Source of the DNA: Oikopleura dioica
Lineage: Eukaryota; Chordata; Appendicularia; Copelata; Oikopleuridae
Length of the DNA stretch: 64,000 nt
Direction of reading: 5' to 3'
Assembly (NCBI GenBank): GCA_907165135.1
Contig: OU015567.1
Location: forward strand, 14,575,001-14,639,000
The translations under genes were made by a program, and so were the position numbers. Within the stretch, counting starts at the first letter, position 1, and every line of letters begins with the position of its first letter. The notes below the pieces were generated by a model. The model did not search any database. It was given only the letters and a program-made list of their open reading frames with translations, and was not told the DNA's origin. Positions 22,589-34,046 of this stretch are shown here, piece by piece.

Positions 22589-25500
22589 ATGAAAGGGAAG
22601 AGAGGTCGGGATCATCTGGAAATCTCCAGTGGGAGATCGGGCAGCGTGCCTGTCGAGGAGGAGACTTTGTACAGCGCTGTTCTTAGTGGAAAGTTTCCGA
22701 TGAACACACTGGCCGGCGGATGGATTGAACGGTATCAGGAAAAGGGTTTAAATCGAGGCTTGCCAACCTGTGTAGAAAGTCTGGGTCAGGGTCTTGAAAA
22801 ACGTTAGTTAATGGCGGGTAGCTTTTTCAGAACCCTGACTCAGGTTTTCGAGCACAAATTGAAATTTATTTTTTCTTTGGAAAAATCTTTGTTTTCAACC
22901 TTTCTATCAGCGAGATCGAGACACTGCTCTGCTCGAGATCATTCAATTCTTCATCCACGCATCTGGATGCCGAGGAAAAGTGACAACCGAGCTCTACCAG
23001 GGAATCGGCGGGGGATTCCAAGAAGTCCTCAAAGCAATGACGACGGAATTCGGCGAAGAAACGAGCGAGTACCCACTGATCATCTCGACGAACCAATTTC
23101 GTCGCTTCAAAAGCTGCCTGTCAGAGATCATCACTCAAATCGCCACGAAATGCTACGAAGGCGAACTTTTGTACGACGAGTTTTTGATGGACTACGTTCT
23201 TCAACTGTTGATCGAAATGTCGCAGAGTTTTGTCCGTGCTTTTAGGCACACGGGCACATTTTGCTCGATGAAGTTGATGTCTTCTCTTGTCCAGGTAAAC
23301 TGATTTCAAGATCTTCTGAATTTCTTATTATAATGATTCTAGGCCGCGTTGAACGTCAATAAAGAAATCGAAGACACTTCGAAGCAATACGAGATCGAGT
23401 ACTCCAAAATGGGCGGCGAAAGATCTCAGGACGCACTGGATATGTTGAGCGACAGGAAAACAGAGCTCGAAGGGCATCAACAAGAAGTCGAACAGTTTCT
23501 CAACAATGTCTTCAAAGATATCTTCATCATGCGCTACCGAGACATTTGCCCAGAAATCCGAGTCATTTGCATGGACGAAATTTCCGTGTGGATGAAGACT
23601 TTTCCCAAGGTCTTTCTATCCGACCAATATTTGAAATACGTCGGCTGGTTGTTGAACGACAAGTCAAAGGAAGTCCGACGATCGTGCTTGACCGCTCTGG
23701 GCGCGCTGTTCAAAGATCGAGAGCTGTGCCAAGATTTGGCTCTTTTCACCAAACGATTCAAGAAGCGGCTAATTTCTATGACCTGCGATGTGGATCAAGA
23801 ATGCGCCGTTGCCGCCATCAAGGCTCTCACAAATGTCCTCGTCAATCGCCTTGAGCTGAGCCTCGATTTCTCTGACGAAGATTGCGAAAGTATTTACCAA
23901 CTGGTCTTCCACGTCCACCGCCCGATCGCTGTGGCAGCTGCTGAGTTTTTGAACAAAAATCTGCTCACAGGAACTGGCTATGAAGAAAATTCGTTCACAA
24001 GGCGGGGAAAGCGACGATCAAAGAACGCACCACATTTTATCAATCTCGTCCAGTTCTACACAGACGCAGACATTCATCAGCACACGACGTATCTGGTCGA
24101 CGCGCTTTGGGACGTGAATCCGAGTTTGCTAAAGGACTGGGAATGCATGACGCAACTTTTGCTCGATGACGACAGCGCACTGAAGCATCAGGACGAAACC
24201 GCGCTTGTTGATCTTCTCGTCCGAACTGTCAAGCAAGCTGCCAGTGGCCAACCACCCGCCGGAAGAACAGGCGGTCACCAGAAAAAGCACACTGGCCAGA
24301 GCGCTAGAACAAAAGTCGCAGAAGACCGATCGTTGCTTACCGACGAGCTCATTGAATCGCTGCCCAAGCTTTTCGCCAAGTTTGGAACTGATCGCGAGAA
24401 GATTATTTTACTGCTTCAAATCCCGCGATTCTTCGATTTGGACAGCTACACGGTGAACCGAGGGGAGAAGTTCCTCGACGAGCTGCTTCACGAATTGAAG
24501 CAGATTGTTAAAAAACACGCTGTTGAAGAGATTCTAGTGGAGGTTTCAGAAACGTTCGCGTATTTGGCAAATCCTGACGCCACGATCTGTACAAAAGTGC
24601 ACTCGGCTGTTACTCTTCTTGTCGATCATTTGAACGATAACTTTGTCCAGACGATCAACTTTATGCAGCAGAATGAAAATGAGTTGAGTGGAGAAGATAC
24701 AGCCGTTCTTGGAACTCTTGCCCGGCGACTTTCATTGCTTTCTGGAAAGAATGATTTGACTCACAAGGGATTGGGAATGACCGCGATCGAATTGTTGAAG
24801 TCAAGAATCATGGCGAATGAAAATGGAATGAATTTTATTCAGCTTGATGCTGGGCTAACAAGGTAAGAAAATGCTCTTTAGCTTTTGTCTTGAGAAACAT
24901 TTTAGTTCTCTGATGAACATGATCTTCACCGACTGCTGCTGGTGGAAGATCAAAATTGAAGAAGGTCAAATCGACGATCAAGAAAGAGTCCTTCGAAATC
25001 TCCGATTCATGGTCGACCAAATGCTTGAGTACGCAGAGATTTTGCTCAAATCTTCATTGCCTAAGGAAACGCACGAGTCAGTCTACTGCAATACTGTCGA
25101 TGTTCTCCAACTCTTTGCGCCACAAATCGCTCATAATCCTATCTTTGAGCCCGTAAGACTTTTTATACATGACAAAATAAAAAGTGAATGTTTTATAGCT
25201 GATTACCTCTGCCGGTGACAGTCTCATCGAGTGCTTCAAAATGTTCTTGGGCACTTACGTATTTGAACCAGCGATGAATGGATCCGCCAAAAATACGACC
25301 GAAAGCCGCGCTGACAAAAATCAGGATCTCGTCAAGCGCCGACGTTTCCTTGCGGCTTATTGCAAGCTTTTTGCGTGGAAGTATGGCGTTTGTTCAATTA
25401 CTTTTTCTTACAGAAATTTAGGTGGATCGACATGGTTCACGGAGCCGAAGTGTTGATGCACTACTTGAAATGTTACCAAGATTACGGAGACATAATCAAA

Positions 25501-28500
25501 GAAGCAATTTCCAAAACTCGAAATATCGATCAAGGAACCTCTGCCTATACGCTCGTTACTGCCCTCCAAAAGATGTACCTCAATCTATTGGATCAGAATA
25601 ATGGTGTCTTGGACAAGTCATCCCAAGACTTTGCTCAGTTGAAAGGTATAAAATTCAGAAAAATATTCGACCTTACCGAATGATTAAGAACTTGCCCGTC
25701 GTTTTGCTCTCACATTCGGCCTCGATACAAACCGAACTCGCGATGCTGTCAGTGAACTTCACAAATGGGGCATTGAATTTGCATGCAAGGTCTATCCTGG
25801 AGAGAATTTGCCTCGCTACATGAGCTTCTTGGACGTGCTGACCGAATTCTCGACGAAGCTCATCAAACAGGATCGACCAGTCATCGTTAATCACCTCAAA
25901 CGAAGACTTCCTCAAGGGGTCGAGCCTGCTGAAGAAGAGGAGTACTGGATTCCTTTCGTCACTTACCGGTAAAGCCAGGAATTGAACATCAGGTTCAACT
26001 CTTTTAGGAACACTTTGGTCCCAACAGAAGGAAGGCTGCGCAATGTCCCGGCCCGAGGAGCTCATCGAGTCAACCAAACACCTCAATTTGTCCCTGCTCA
26101 ACAACAGTCTATGCAGAATCGTCAACGGCGTCTATCCAATAGTTCCATCATGTCCAATGATTCCGTAGGAAACGACTTTTTTTTATAATCAATTAACATG
26201 ATTCTAGGCCGCATCGGATATTACTGCTGGTATGTCAACCCACCATAGCTACATGGAATCCACTGCCATTCCTCGGCAACAAAATCAGTCCTCAAGGTAC
26301 AGTAACGTGACGTCAACTCCCGGGTCAGCAGCATCAACAGAGACTCCTGCAACAAGATCAAGCACCCTCACTAAAAGTTCGAGCAGTATTCGAGGAGTTC
26401 TAAAGCCTCGCAAACGGCAAATTCAAGACTATACTCCGCCTACCGCAGAAATAGGCGCACTTTCGATTTCGACTCCGGCGGTAGAAATAAGCGCCAAAAA
26501 GCCGCGTAAACTAAGAGGCGTTCCCCAGTCCACACCAGCAGGCCAAGGCATCGACCCCGAAAAAGGCCGGGGAACCTCGTCCCGTAGAGTCCGCTTCCAA
26601 GAAAGTCAGAAAGAGAGTACTACCGGAAGCTCAGTCGGTAGAGGGCTTTTTAATGATAAAAGCAGCACAGATAATGCAACTGTCAGTCCTTCTCAGGATA
26701 ATAGTGCAGGAAATACTCAGTATGAGAATGTTGCTGACAGAAACGACGGCGAGACTACAGATGAAGACATGGAGGACATCAACAACCGCCTCCAGCAGTC
26801 CGAGATTCATGGAAACACCGAATCTGAAGCGTCGGAAGTGGAAGAAGATTTCAAACCCCGAGTTAGCCAGATTCAAGCTCAGAAAAACGATTCACCAACC
26901 GCAACTGATTTTAGAGACTTTCTCGCTGAGGAGCAGACTCAAACTCAATCTCCTAAAATTCCTATTATCAAGCCGGTTTTAAAGAAACGCGCAAGGTTCA
27001 CCAACCGGCCAGATAGTGAAAGCGAGGAGGGTCAAGAAGAAGATGATTCTGGAAGCGCAACAGAGACGGAAGCACCAGAAACTCCAAAAGTCAAATCAAA
27101 AAGACAAGGCGGACACCGACGATCTAAGAGTCAGAATTTGTCTCATCGTGATAGTAAAGATACATCTGATTCGGACTCAGGAAGTGCGACCGAAACTGAG
27201 GCCACGCAAAAGACTCCGGTGATCAAAAGACTTGGTCGGCCTCGATCCCGTCATCACAGATCCATTGTTTCAAAATCTCCTGAAACACAAAATTCCGAGC
27301 CAGGTCCGAGCGGTCTTCAATCTGATCCCTCGGAGCCAATCTTAAATCGACCTGGTCGACGAAGAATTCGAGATAATATCTCGACCTCGGAATCCGAAGA
27401 TGAGCAATCCCAGGTCGAAGAAGCTCCCGATGTTTCTCCAGAAAAATCCGAACCAACTGTTATTCGACGAGGACGAGCTCGACGTGCTCGTAATGAGGAT
27501 CCATCCTCGGAATCTGCTCTTGAAACGACGATGGAAGCTAAATCGGATTCCGAAGACGATTCTGATAAAAAGAAAGACAGCGACAAGGAAAACGCTCCAG
27601 CTCCGGTACAACGCGAGCCTACTACACCAATAGTAAAGGCGCGCCCTGGTCGACGACGCAAGATGCATTCGTTCGACACTTCTGACTCAGAAAAAGAACA
27701 GACACAAGAAATTGTACCGGATAAAGAAAAGCAAACTTCTACTTGGTCTACTGGGAATTCCTCTCTTCAGGAAACAATAATCGCTTCCGCTGAAATGTCA
27801 CCAGAAAGGGCTCGTGGTGCCCGGAAGAAAACTCAATTTCAGAAGCCACCTGCAATGTCTCCCCGGAAGAGTCAGTCCTCCCATCGAACTGCCTCACAAG
27901 AACGAGTACAGATGGAAACTGGGTTTGAGCTTGAATCGCCATCAGATGATCACGTAAGTTCGTCTGTGGGAGAGCTGCAGATTGTTGAAAGCGAGTCGGA
28001 GAAGAATGATCAAAGTGAGAAGGAAAATAACGAGCCGAACATGATGGAAACTGAGGGAATGGTGACTCCCACAAATTTTGTTCGAGCTCAGGGTATTCGA
28101 AGAAAGAAAGGCTCTCAAAAGAATCCAGCGAGAGATAGTGTTCTTAGCTCGGATACGCGACACATAGAGTACCCACAAACTCCTTCAACGACGGTTGCGA
28201 CTACGTCTACGTCCTCCAGCTCCCAGAGCCCTGTTGTCTCCCAGAAGCGGACTCGCTCCTTCCGCCGCCGTTCCGAAGTCGTCCCAACTGCTCAAGAGCC
28301 ACCTACACCGACTCCCGCTCGTCGACGTTTGAAGCCAGTGCCTGAAAACGACGAAATCAGCATTGGAGGCTCGGATAGAATGCATGTCGATGAACTGCGA
28401 ACTAATCAGCAGTCGCAAAGAAAGTCTCTGGATGCCAGAGTTCATTTGGAGATCAAGGAAGAGTCCGATTCGGAGATGTCAGAAGCCTCGGCATTCTCTT

Positions 28501-28532
28501 CACAGGAAAGCGGTTCAACTTATAATATATAA
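22589..28532 (+). CDS. stag: Cohesin subunit STAG/SA (SCC3 family) with long extended tail
   Basis: Nine exons in continuous phase: 22589-22738, 22911-23294, 23343-24862, 24906-25152, 25199-25380, 25422-25645, 25689-25968, 26008-26164, 26208-28532 (1,822 aa). Matches to STAG1/2 run throughout: [139 protein letters not shown] binds RAD21 and CTCF-type partners and is needed for sister-chromatid cohesion. The last exon adds about 775 residues of low-complexity S/T/E/R sequence, so the protein is some 550 residues longer than human STAG2. Intron 1 has a GA donor and contains a MITE. Confidence 0.93.
22753..22859. mobile_element. hAT-like MITE in STAG intron 1
   Basis: Left GGCTTGCCAACCTGTGTAGA with GTCTGGGTCAGGG; right AACCCTGACTCAGGTTTTCG. 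The right terminus is truncated. It fills most of the 172-nt intron. Confidence 0.65.
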
Positions 28533-28614
28533 ATATATAAAGTAAATACTTTTTTTACGTCTTCTATTCTTGTTGACCCTTGAAAAGTCTCGCGCGTCTA
28601 CCGCGGCATATGAT

Positions 28615-29178
28615 ATGGAGAATCCAGTTGATACTCAGTATCACTCTCCACAAGCTGAGAGCGACGAGTACGGTACACCCGATGAAGAATTGGAAGAGCA
28701 AAGACCAACTGAACGTATTCTTGAGAGCCAAAGTATTGCGATCTCAACTGATAGAAGCAGTAACATGCGCACCTATTCTTCTTCTTCACGAGCTGTCAAT
28801 ATGTCGAATCCTTCAACGAGACCACGGACATACTCTTCTTCTAGCCGAGCGATAGAACGAATGTCCGAAGATGAGTCTGAGTACAGCGATGCTGGAAATG
28901 CGAGCTTTCAAGCTCACACGGGAATCGGACAATGCGCTTCCTCCGATATGATCTCAGACATCGGCACCGTTTGTTCTCCGCCAAGTCGCTACATGCGAGA
29001 GCGAAGGAAGGGTTTTTATTTTTCGGGCATAAAAAGAAAGGCTTCTCATTTGAGAAAAGATTCAAACCTAGCTAAGAAAACAATCAGACTCGATGACCGG
29101 CAATGCAAGCTCAACCAACTCGCGCAAGAAGCGATAAAAAGCAAAATTAATAGAGTTCACAAATGCAGCTCCACATAG
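28615..29178 (+). CDS. Unrecognised Ser-rich protein downstream of STAG
   Basis: A 188-codon reading frame from ATG 28615, beginning only 83 bp after the STAG stop. There is no clear polyadenylation signal between them, but an AG (28586) after a T-rich stretch could serve as a trans-splice acceptor. The protein is acidic at its N-terminus, has two TYSSSSRA repeats (about residues 46 and 69) and a basic C-terminal third (FYFSGIKRKASHLRKDSN). No family recognised. Spliced 3' exons may follow: about 29330-29386 (YQNSQQQFHSTNQ) joined in phase to about 29482-29540 (QNTAKNLLPEESAPRTIPY, stop), but the link to the main frame was not resolved. Confidence 0.5.
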   Translation: MENPVDTQYHSPQAESDEYGTPDEELEEQRPTERILESQSIAISTDRSSNMRTYSSSSRAVNMSNPSTRPRTYSSSSRAIERMSEDESEYSDAGNASFQAHTGIGQCASSDMISDIGTVCSPPSRYMRERRKGFYFSGIKRKASHLRKDSNLAKKTIRLDDRQCKLNQLAQEAIKSKINRVHKCSST

Positions 29179-29643
29179 TTCAAATTACTTTTCACATCCC
29201 AAAATTGATAAATTCAAATTCTGCATTCCAAGCATTGCCAGCAGCCAGCAATTTTTTTTACGTGTAACCAAGAACCCATAATCTTCAATTGAAGGAGTAC
29301 CACTTATTTTCATTGTTTCAGATTTGATGAGACAAGCCACCACCAGTACCAAAACTCGCAGCAACAGTTTCATTCAACGAACCAGGTGAGTTCAACAAAA
29401 TTCGACTGAAAATTACCTTATTCCGTTAGTCGTACCAACAGCATTAACACTACATGATGAAAAACGAAACCTTTCTTCCAGCAAAATACTGCCAAAAACC
29501 TGCTCCCAGAAGAGTCAGCTCCTAGAACTATTCCTTACTGAACTTTCATTATCCTTATTCATTATCCTTTCTTTCCCTCTTCTTTCCGAAACTTCCGAAA
29601 GGACTTCTCAGTGAACTTGCAATAAATTCAACATTCAGAAAAA
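29179..29643 (+). other. 3' region with possible extra exons, poly(A) signal and trans-splice acceptor
   Basis: AATAAA lies at 29621-29626 and the acceptor ACATTCAG ends at 29638, six bases before the next ATG (29644). A poly(A) signal followed at once by a splice acceptor and the next gene is the expected structure of an intercistronic region in a trans-spliced operon. Confidence 0.5.
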
Positions 29644-30619
29644 ATGCTCAGAGCTCCAATAAGTGGAAATAAGCGCATTTGGCTTGATTTTTCGATTTCA
29701 AACTCGCCGGCAAAGCGCGTCAACATTTCCTTATTCGATAACGCTTATCAAGGATCGTTTTTATGTTTTGTCACTTAGACCTGAAAGCTTTAGGCGAAAT
29801 TAACGCATTTCAAAAACATGCAAAAGCCCCGACTGCGAAAATCTTTGAAAAAATAAAATCGGAACCGGGATGGATGATCGGCCCGATAAAAGGGATGGTC
29901 GAAAAAGATTTTTTACTCACAGGAAGCAGGGAAGATCCGAGATCCGCTGGAGTTATTAAGTTTATCGATTATGAGAGGCTGATATTCGACTCGTCAAGGT
30001 TATTTCGAATTTTTGATGAAAAAAAAAACTAATTATTCAAGTGATTCTCATCCGAATTTCTTCTTGGGTCATCATAACTCCGGTCTGGTGTCGATTGAAA
30101 AGGATAGTGCTGGCGTGGAGCTGTTAGTATCCCTCGGCGCGTGCCCCTATTTCGACCGCGAGCCCCTTGGAAACCTCCCTTCCTCACGTGAACGGGTTGT
30201 GCTTGGAGTTGTCGAAGACCTGAATAGCATTCAAGATTTTCACGGAATGGTAGTAGCCGAAGAAACGGGCCTGCCGGTCAGTGGTTCAGTTGAAGTTATT
30301 AACGCCGGTGTGCCAAATGAGGATTTATCCGAAGCCGAGCTGAAAGAGCTCAACAAAAGAATATCAAACTATCAATTTGAAGATTTGAAGCCGAGGTAAA
30401 AGAGCTTTTCTCATTTCGCCGAATAAAATCACCTTTAGAAATCGACTCTTTTACAAAGTTGTTTCTGGAAGTTTGGATTTAATTACTTTCCGAGACATTT
30501 ATAAATGGACTACCTCTTGGGGAATCATTTACGGATTCATCATTTTCCTGATTTATTCCTGGCAAAAACAATCTAAAAAGTTCAACAGAATCGACTGGGC
30601 CGCAGCCACGGCCAGATAA
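29644..30619 (+). CDS. Degenerate cyclophilin-like protein with C-terminal membrane anchor
   Basis: Four exons in phase: 29644-29752, 29779-29998, 30042-30395, 30439-30619 (287 aa). The start RIWLDFSISNSPAKRVNISL matches cyclophilin beta1-beta2. GLVSIEKDSAGVELLVSLG and RVVLGVVEDLNSIQDF match the segments that read ILSMANAG..GSQFFIC and HVVFGKVKEGMNIV in cyclophilins. The catalytic region normally reading FMCQGGDF is FLLTGSREDP here, so the Arg and Gln used for prolyl isomerisation are absent. Near the C-terminus WGIIYGFIIFLIYSW is a single membrane span. Likely a non-catalytic, tail-anchored member. Intron 1 would be only 26 nt with a GA donor, which is unusual. Family assignment is by weak similarity. 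Confidence 0.5.
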
Positions 30620-30638
30620 ATTAAAAATAATGATTTTT

Positions 30639-30650
30639 GAACTTTCAGAA
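30639..30650 (+). promoter_or_regulatory. Probable spliced-leader acceptor ahead of DPY19L
   Basis: The sequence AACTTTCAG ends at 30648, one base before the ATG at 30650 and 29 bases after the upstream stop. A U-rich tract and AG with no room for a promoter point to trans-splicing of a downstream operon gene. Confidence 0.5.
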
Positions 30651-33600
30651 TGTCAAAAAAGGCGAAAGCCTTAGATAAGTCGCCGAAATCGAAAGTGGCA
30701 TCGAAAAAACAAGCCCAGAAGAAAGCGTCTTCGATTACAAAATGGGGAGTCGGTTGTTTTCTTCTCGCCCTGGTCAGTGGTTTGCTGAATAAATTCCATG
30801 TGGAAGTCTTGTTTGAAAACGAAAAGCACTTTTCGCATCTGTCGACGATGGAGCGCGATATGGCCTTTCGAACAGAAATGGGGCTGTATTACTCTTACTA
30901 CAAGGTTTGTTTTCAGTAAAAATTCTATCCTAAATATTCATTGATTACAGGACATGGTCGACGCAGAATCTTGGTGGGCCGGCTTCAATGGAATGATCAA
31001 TGACGACGTCAGCGAGCATCCAAAAACCATCAATGTTCTCAAACGGTTCAACCTTTGGCCGGAGCTTTTCTGGGGCACTGTGAAGCGCGTTTACAACCAC
31101 GTGACCAAAACGCTCAAAATCAAGACCCAGGATTGCTGGCAAATCAACCGTGGTGAAGGCAAGACGCCCGTTCAAAGCTGCGAAGGTCTAGGAGATGATC
31201 ACTACTTCTATATCTGGCCGATTTGGTGGCTGACTGGCTTCTTGATGTTTGGCGTGTTCGTTTACGGTAAGATACCCTTTCAAAAGGGCCACGATTATTA
31301 TCATGAATTAGGCGCAACTGTGTCCGAAAGTCTCTGGGGTGGCATCATTTCTGTCTGCTGCTACTTTTTCAACCATGGCGAAGCGACGCGTGTCATGTGG
31401 ACTCCGCCACTCCGCGAGAGCTGGTCCTTTCCCTTCCTCATCATTCAACTTTTACTCGTTACGAAAATCATCAAAGCTCCATCCACCAGTTCATGCTTGT
31501 TTATTCCCCTTGTCGTGCTCACTTCGCTATTTATGATCACTTGGCAATTTGCGCAGTTTGCCCTGCTCACTCAGGTAGAAAATAATAGATTGTCAGTGTT
31601 GACCTCTCATAATGATTTGATTCGTAATTTATTTGGGATACGCGTTTCGGCGACTATTGTGCCTTCATCAGTCCCTAGTACAGATATAAATTTCACAGCT
31701 CAGAAAAAAGAAAGAATACTCTCACCTAGAGTTGGACAATTTCGAATGAGATAGAAAGTTGAAAACAAAAGATGAAAACTCGCTTTCGCGGCAGATGTAA
31801 TGGAGCGCCAGAGAAAGCGAGTTTCATTCCTATGTTCTTCCACACTTTGAGGTGTCCAAAATTCAGGGAACTCTTTGACAAATATTTAAGTGAGCCAGAC
31901 ACTCCTAAATACAAACCTACGACTTCTAGAGCTAGAATTAAAACAAATTTCTGCTTCAAACACAAACTCGTTTCTGTTATCTCCAATCAACCGTACTACA
32001 AAGACCGTACTCTATGTGAAGCGTTTTCAATCAAATTAAAAGATCCAAGCTTAAATAAGCAGATCAAGTTCGCTGAAGTTAAATTTCTGTAATGGAGCAT
32101 TTGAAACTCGCTTTCTCTGGCGCTCCATTACATCTGCCGCGAAAGCGAGTTTTCATCTTTTGTTTTCAACTTTCTATCTCATTCGAAATTGTCCAACTCT
32201 AGGTGAGAGTATTCTTTCTTTTTTCTGAGCTGTGAAATTTATATCTGTACTAGGGACTGATGAAGGCACAATAGTCGCCGAAACGCGTATCCCAAATAAA
32301 TTACGAATCAAATAGAAAATAATAACTTGAATTACGAGATTAAACATATTCTAAGACGGCATCCGTTATGGCTACTTACTTGCTGGGCTTCATTGGCACC
32401 GGCAAAATGAGTCTCATCGTCAAAGGCCAGGCAGCAGCTCTAGCAATCAATTACGTTCTTCAATGTGGAAATTCTATGCTCCTTACTTCGTTCTTCGCGT
32501 CTTCTCTTCTATCTGTAAATTTTAATTGAGTATCAATTAGCTTCTATTTCTTTCTCAGGTCATTATTCTCCTTCACTTCGACAGCAAGTTCGAAAAGCTC
32601 AACATCTTCCTGCGAATCCCAATTTGGCTCGTCCTCTGGGTTGCCGGCACCCTCTCAATCAAATATGCAATCGCCTCCGCTTTGCAAGTCACCGATGATT
32701 CGCATATCTTCGACATCTTCCGTGCAAAGTTTTCGACATACAAGAACTTCCACACTCAGCTCTACACATGTGCGAAAGAATTCGACTTCTTGGAGTGGGA
32801 AACTGTCGAGAAACTGACAAAAACTGCTTTGATTCCTGCTGTCGTTGCGGTTTTAGTTGTTTTAGGAACGACTATTTTATACAGGTAAATTTTCTGAAAA
32901 TGCTTCCATTGACCGTTTTTGAAGAGAATACTCCTGGTGGAAAAACCCTGAGTCTACTCCAGCAGAAGTTGTATCCACTGGCTCCGAAAAGTCAAAGCCG
33001 CTAGCCGCGGAACTCTACACATGCATCCAGGGCCTTGCTTTCACAAGTTTAGCAATTATGATCATGCGTCTCAAGCTTTTCATGACTCCGCAGCTCTGCA
33101 TTGTTGCCAGGTATATCCTCACTTTCAGATCATTTTTCAACTATTTCCCAGCCTTCTCGCCTCTCAGAAAGTCTTTTCTTTCATTCCCCGTGAGCGCCAA
33201 GTGTCTCTTCTTATTCTTTTCCTCGCTATTGGTGGCTTCACCGGTGTCAGTAACATTCAAACGCAATGGGGCAAAATCGGCGAGTACGAAAACCCGCAGC
33301 AAGAAGACCTCCTCGAGTTCATCCGCGATTCCGGTAAAATTGCCAAGGATGCTGCTTTTGCTGGTTCGATGCCAACCATGGCCACGGTTAAGCTAGTCAC
33401 GAAGAGAAAAATTGTCAACCACCCGCATTACGAAGACACCGAGCTAAGAGAAAGAACCTATCAAGTCTACACGATGTTTTCAAGACGACCAGCAGAGGTA
33501 ATCTTTTTCCTTCTTTCAGACAACTCATTTTTTCTTAAGCTTGTGCACAAAGCCCTAATGGACTTGCAAGTCGACTACTTCATCCTCGAAGAAGGCTGGT

Positions 33601-33782
33601 GCGTGCGCGGAAAGGGCACACCATGCTCCCTAGCAAACATGTACGATATCGAAGATGTAGAATTCCGAGGCAATGAAGCTGTCTGTCACGCTATTCACAA
33701 AGACCCCGCTCCCTATTTCAAGCGCATCTTCAGAAACCCAACGTATCACATCTTAGAGGTGGTCAAAAATCCCAAAGTTTAA
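30650..33782 (+). CDS. dpy19l: DPY19-like protein C-mannosyltransferase
   Basis: Eight exons in continuous phase: 30650-30904, 30951-31266, 31312-31574, 32356-32514, 32559-32884, 32925-33110, 33152-33497, 33540-33782 (697 aa, normal for the family). Conserved blocks: [18 protein letters not shown] in the first luminal loop, [35 protein letters not shown]-like ([17 protein letters not shown]), and the C-terminal [12 protein letters not shown]...[16 protein letters not shown]19 enzymes transfer mannose from dolichol-phosphate-mannose to Trp in WxxW motifs of thrombospondin repeats and cytokine receptors in the ER lumen; many membrane spans are visible. Intron 2 (45 nt) is in frame and stop-free. 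Intron 3 holds a foldback element. The stop overlaps a poly(A) signal AATAAA (33781-33786). Second gene of a probable operon. Confidence 0.93.
31616..32312. mobile_element. Foldback element with about 210-bp inverted repeats in DPY19L intron 3
   Basis: Left arm 31616-31826 and right arm 32102-32312 are near-perfect inverted copies (outer TTTGATTCGTAATTTATTTG, inner CGCGGCAGATGTAATGGAGC). The core is about 275 bp. A 12-bp direct repeat TAGAAAATAATA lies at 31576-31587 and directly after the right arm at 32313-32324; 28 bp separate the left copy from the left arm. An open frame of 106 codons (31772-32092) crosses the left arm into the core. Confidence 0.8.
31772..32092 (+). CDS. Small ORF inside the foldback element
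   Basis: 106 codons from ATG 31772. The first 18 come from the inverted arm. The remainder is Lys/Phe-rich ([31 protein letters not shown]) with no recognised family. It may be a remnant of a transposase or a chance frame. Confidence 0.2.
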   Translation: MKTRFRGRCNGAPEKASFIPMFFHTLRCPKFRELFDKYLSEPDTPKYKPTTSRARIKTNFCFKHKLVSVISNQPYYKDRTLCEAFSIKLKDPSLNKQIKFAEVKFL

Positions 33783-34046
33783 TAAAGTGTTCCACGAAAA
33801 TGAAAAAAATGCTGTTCTGAAATGCTAAAAATCCTAGATTTTTCCGTACTGACCTTTCAATGCCTTCCAACTTTATGAAATTTCTGACTTCCCAAACTTG
33901 TGCTTCCTTTATTTATTACACTGACACGGAGAGATGCAATAAACCTAAAATGTGCCTGAATTGGAATTGAATGATTGGATTTCACATTCAATGGTTCTTC
34001 CTTCATAATTTCTTTATTTATAAGCTCGAATGTATAATAAGAATAT

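Noticed and set aside
27317-27679. Minus-strand Ser/Arg-rich frames opposite the STAG tail
   Set aside because: They mirror the repetitive S/E/R codons of the STAG tail and have no independent support.
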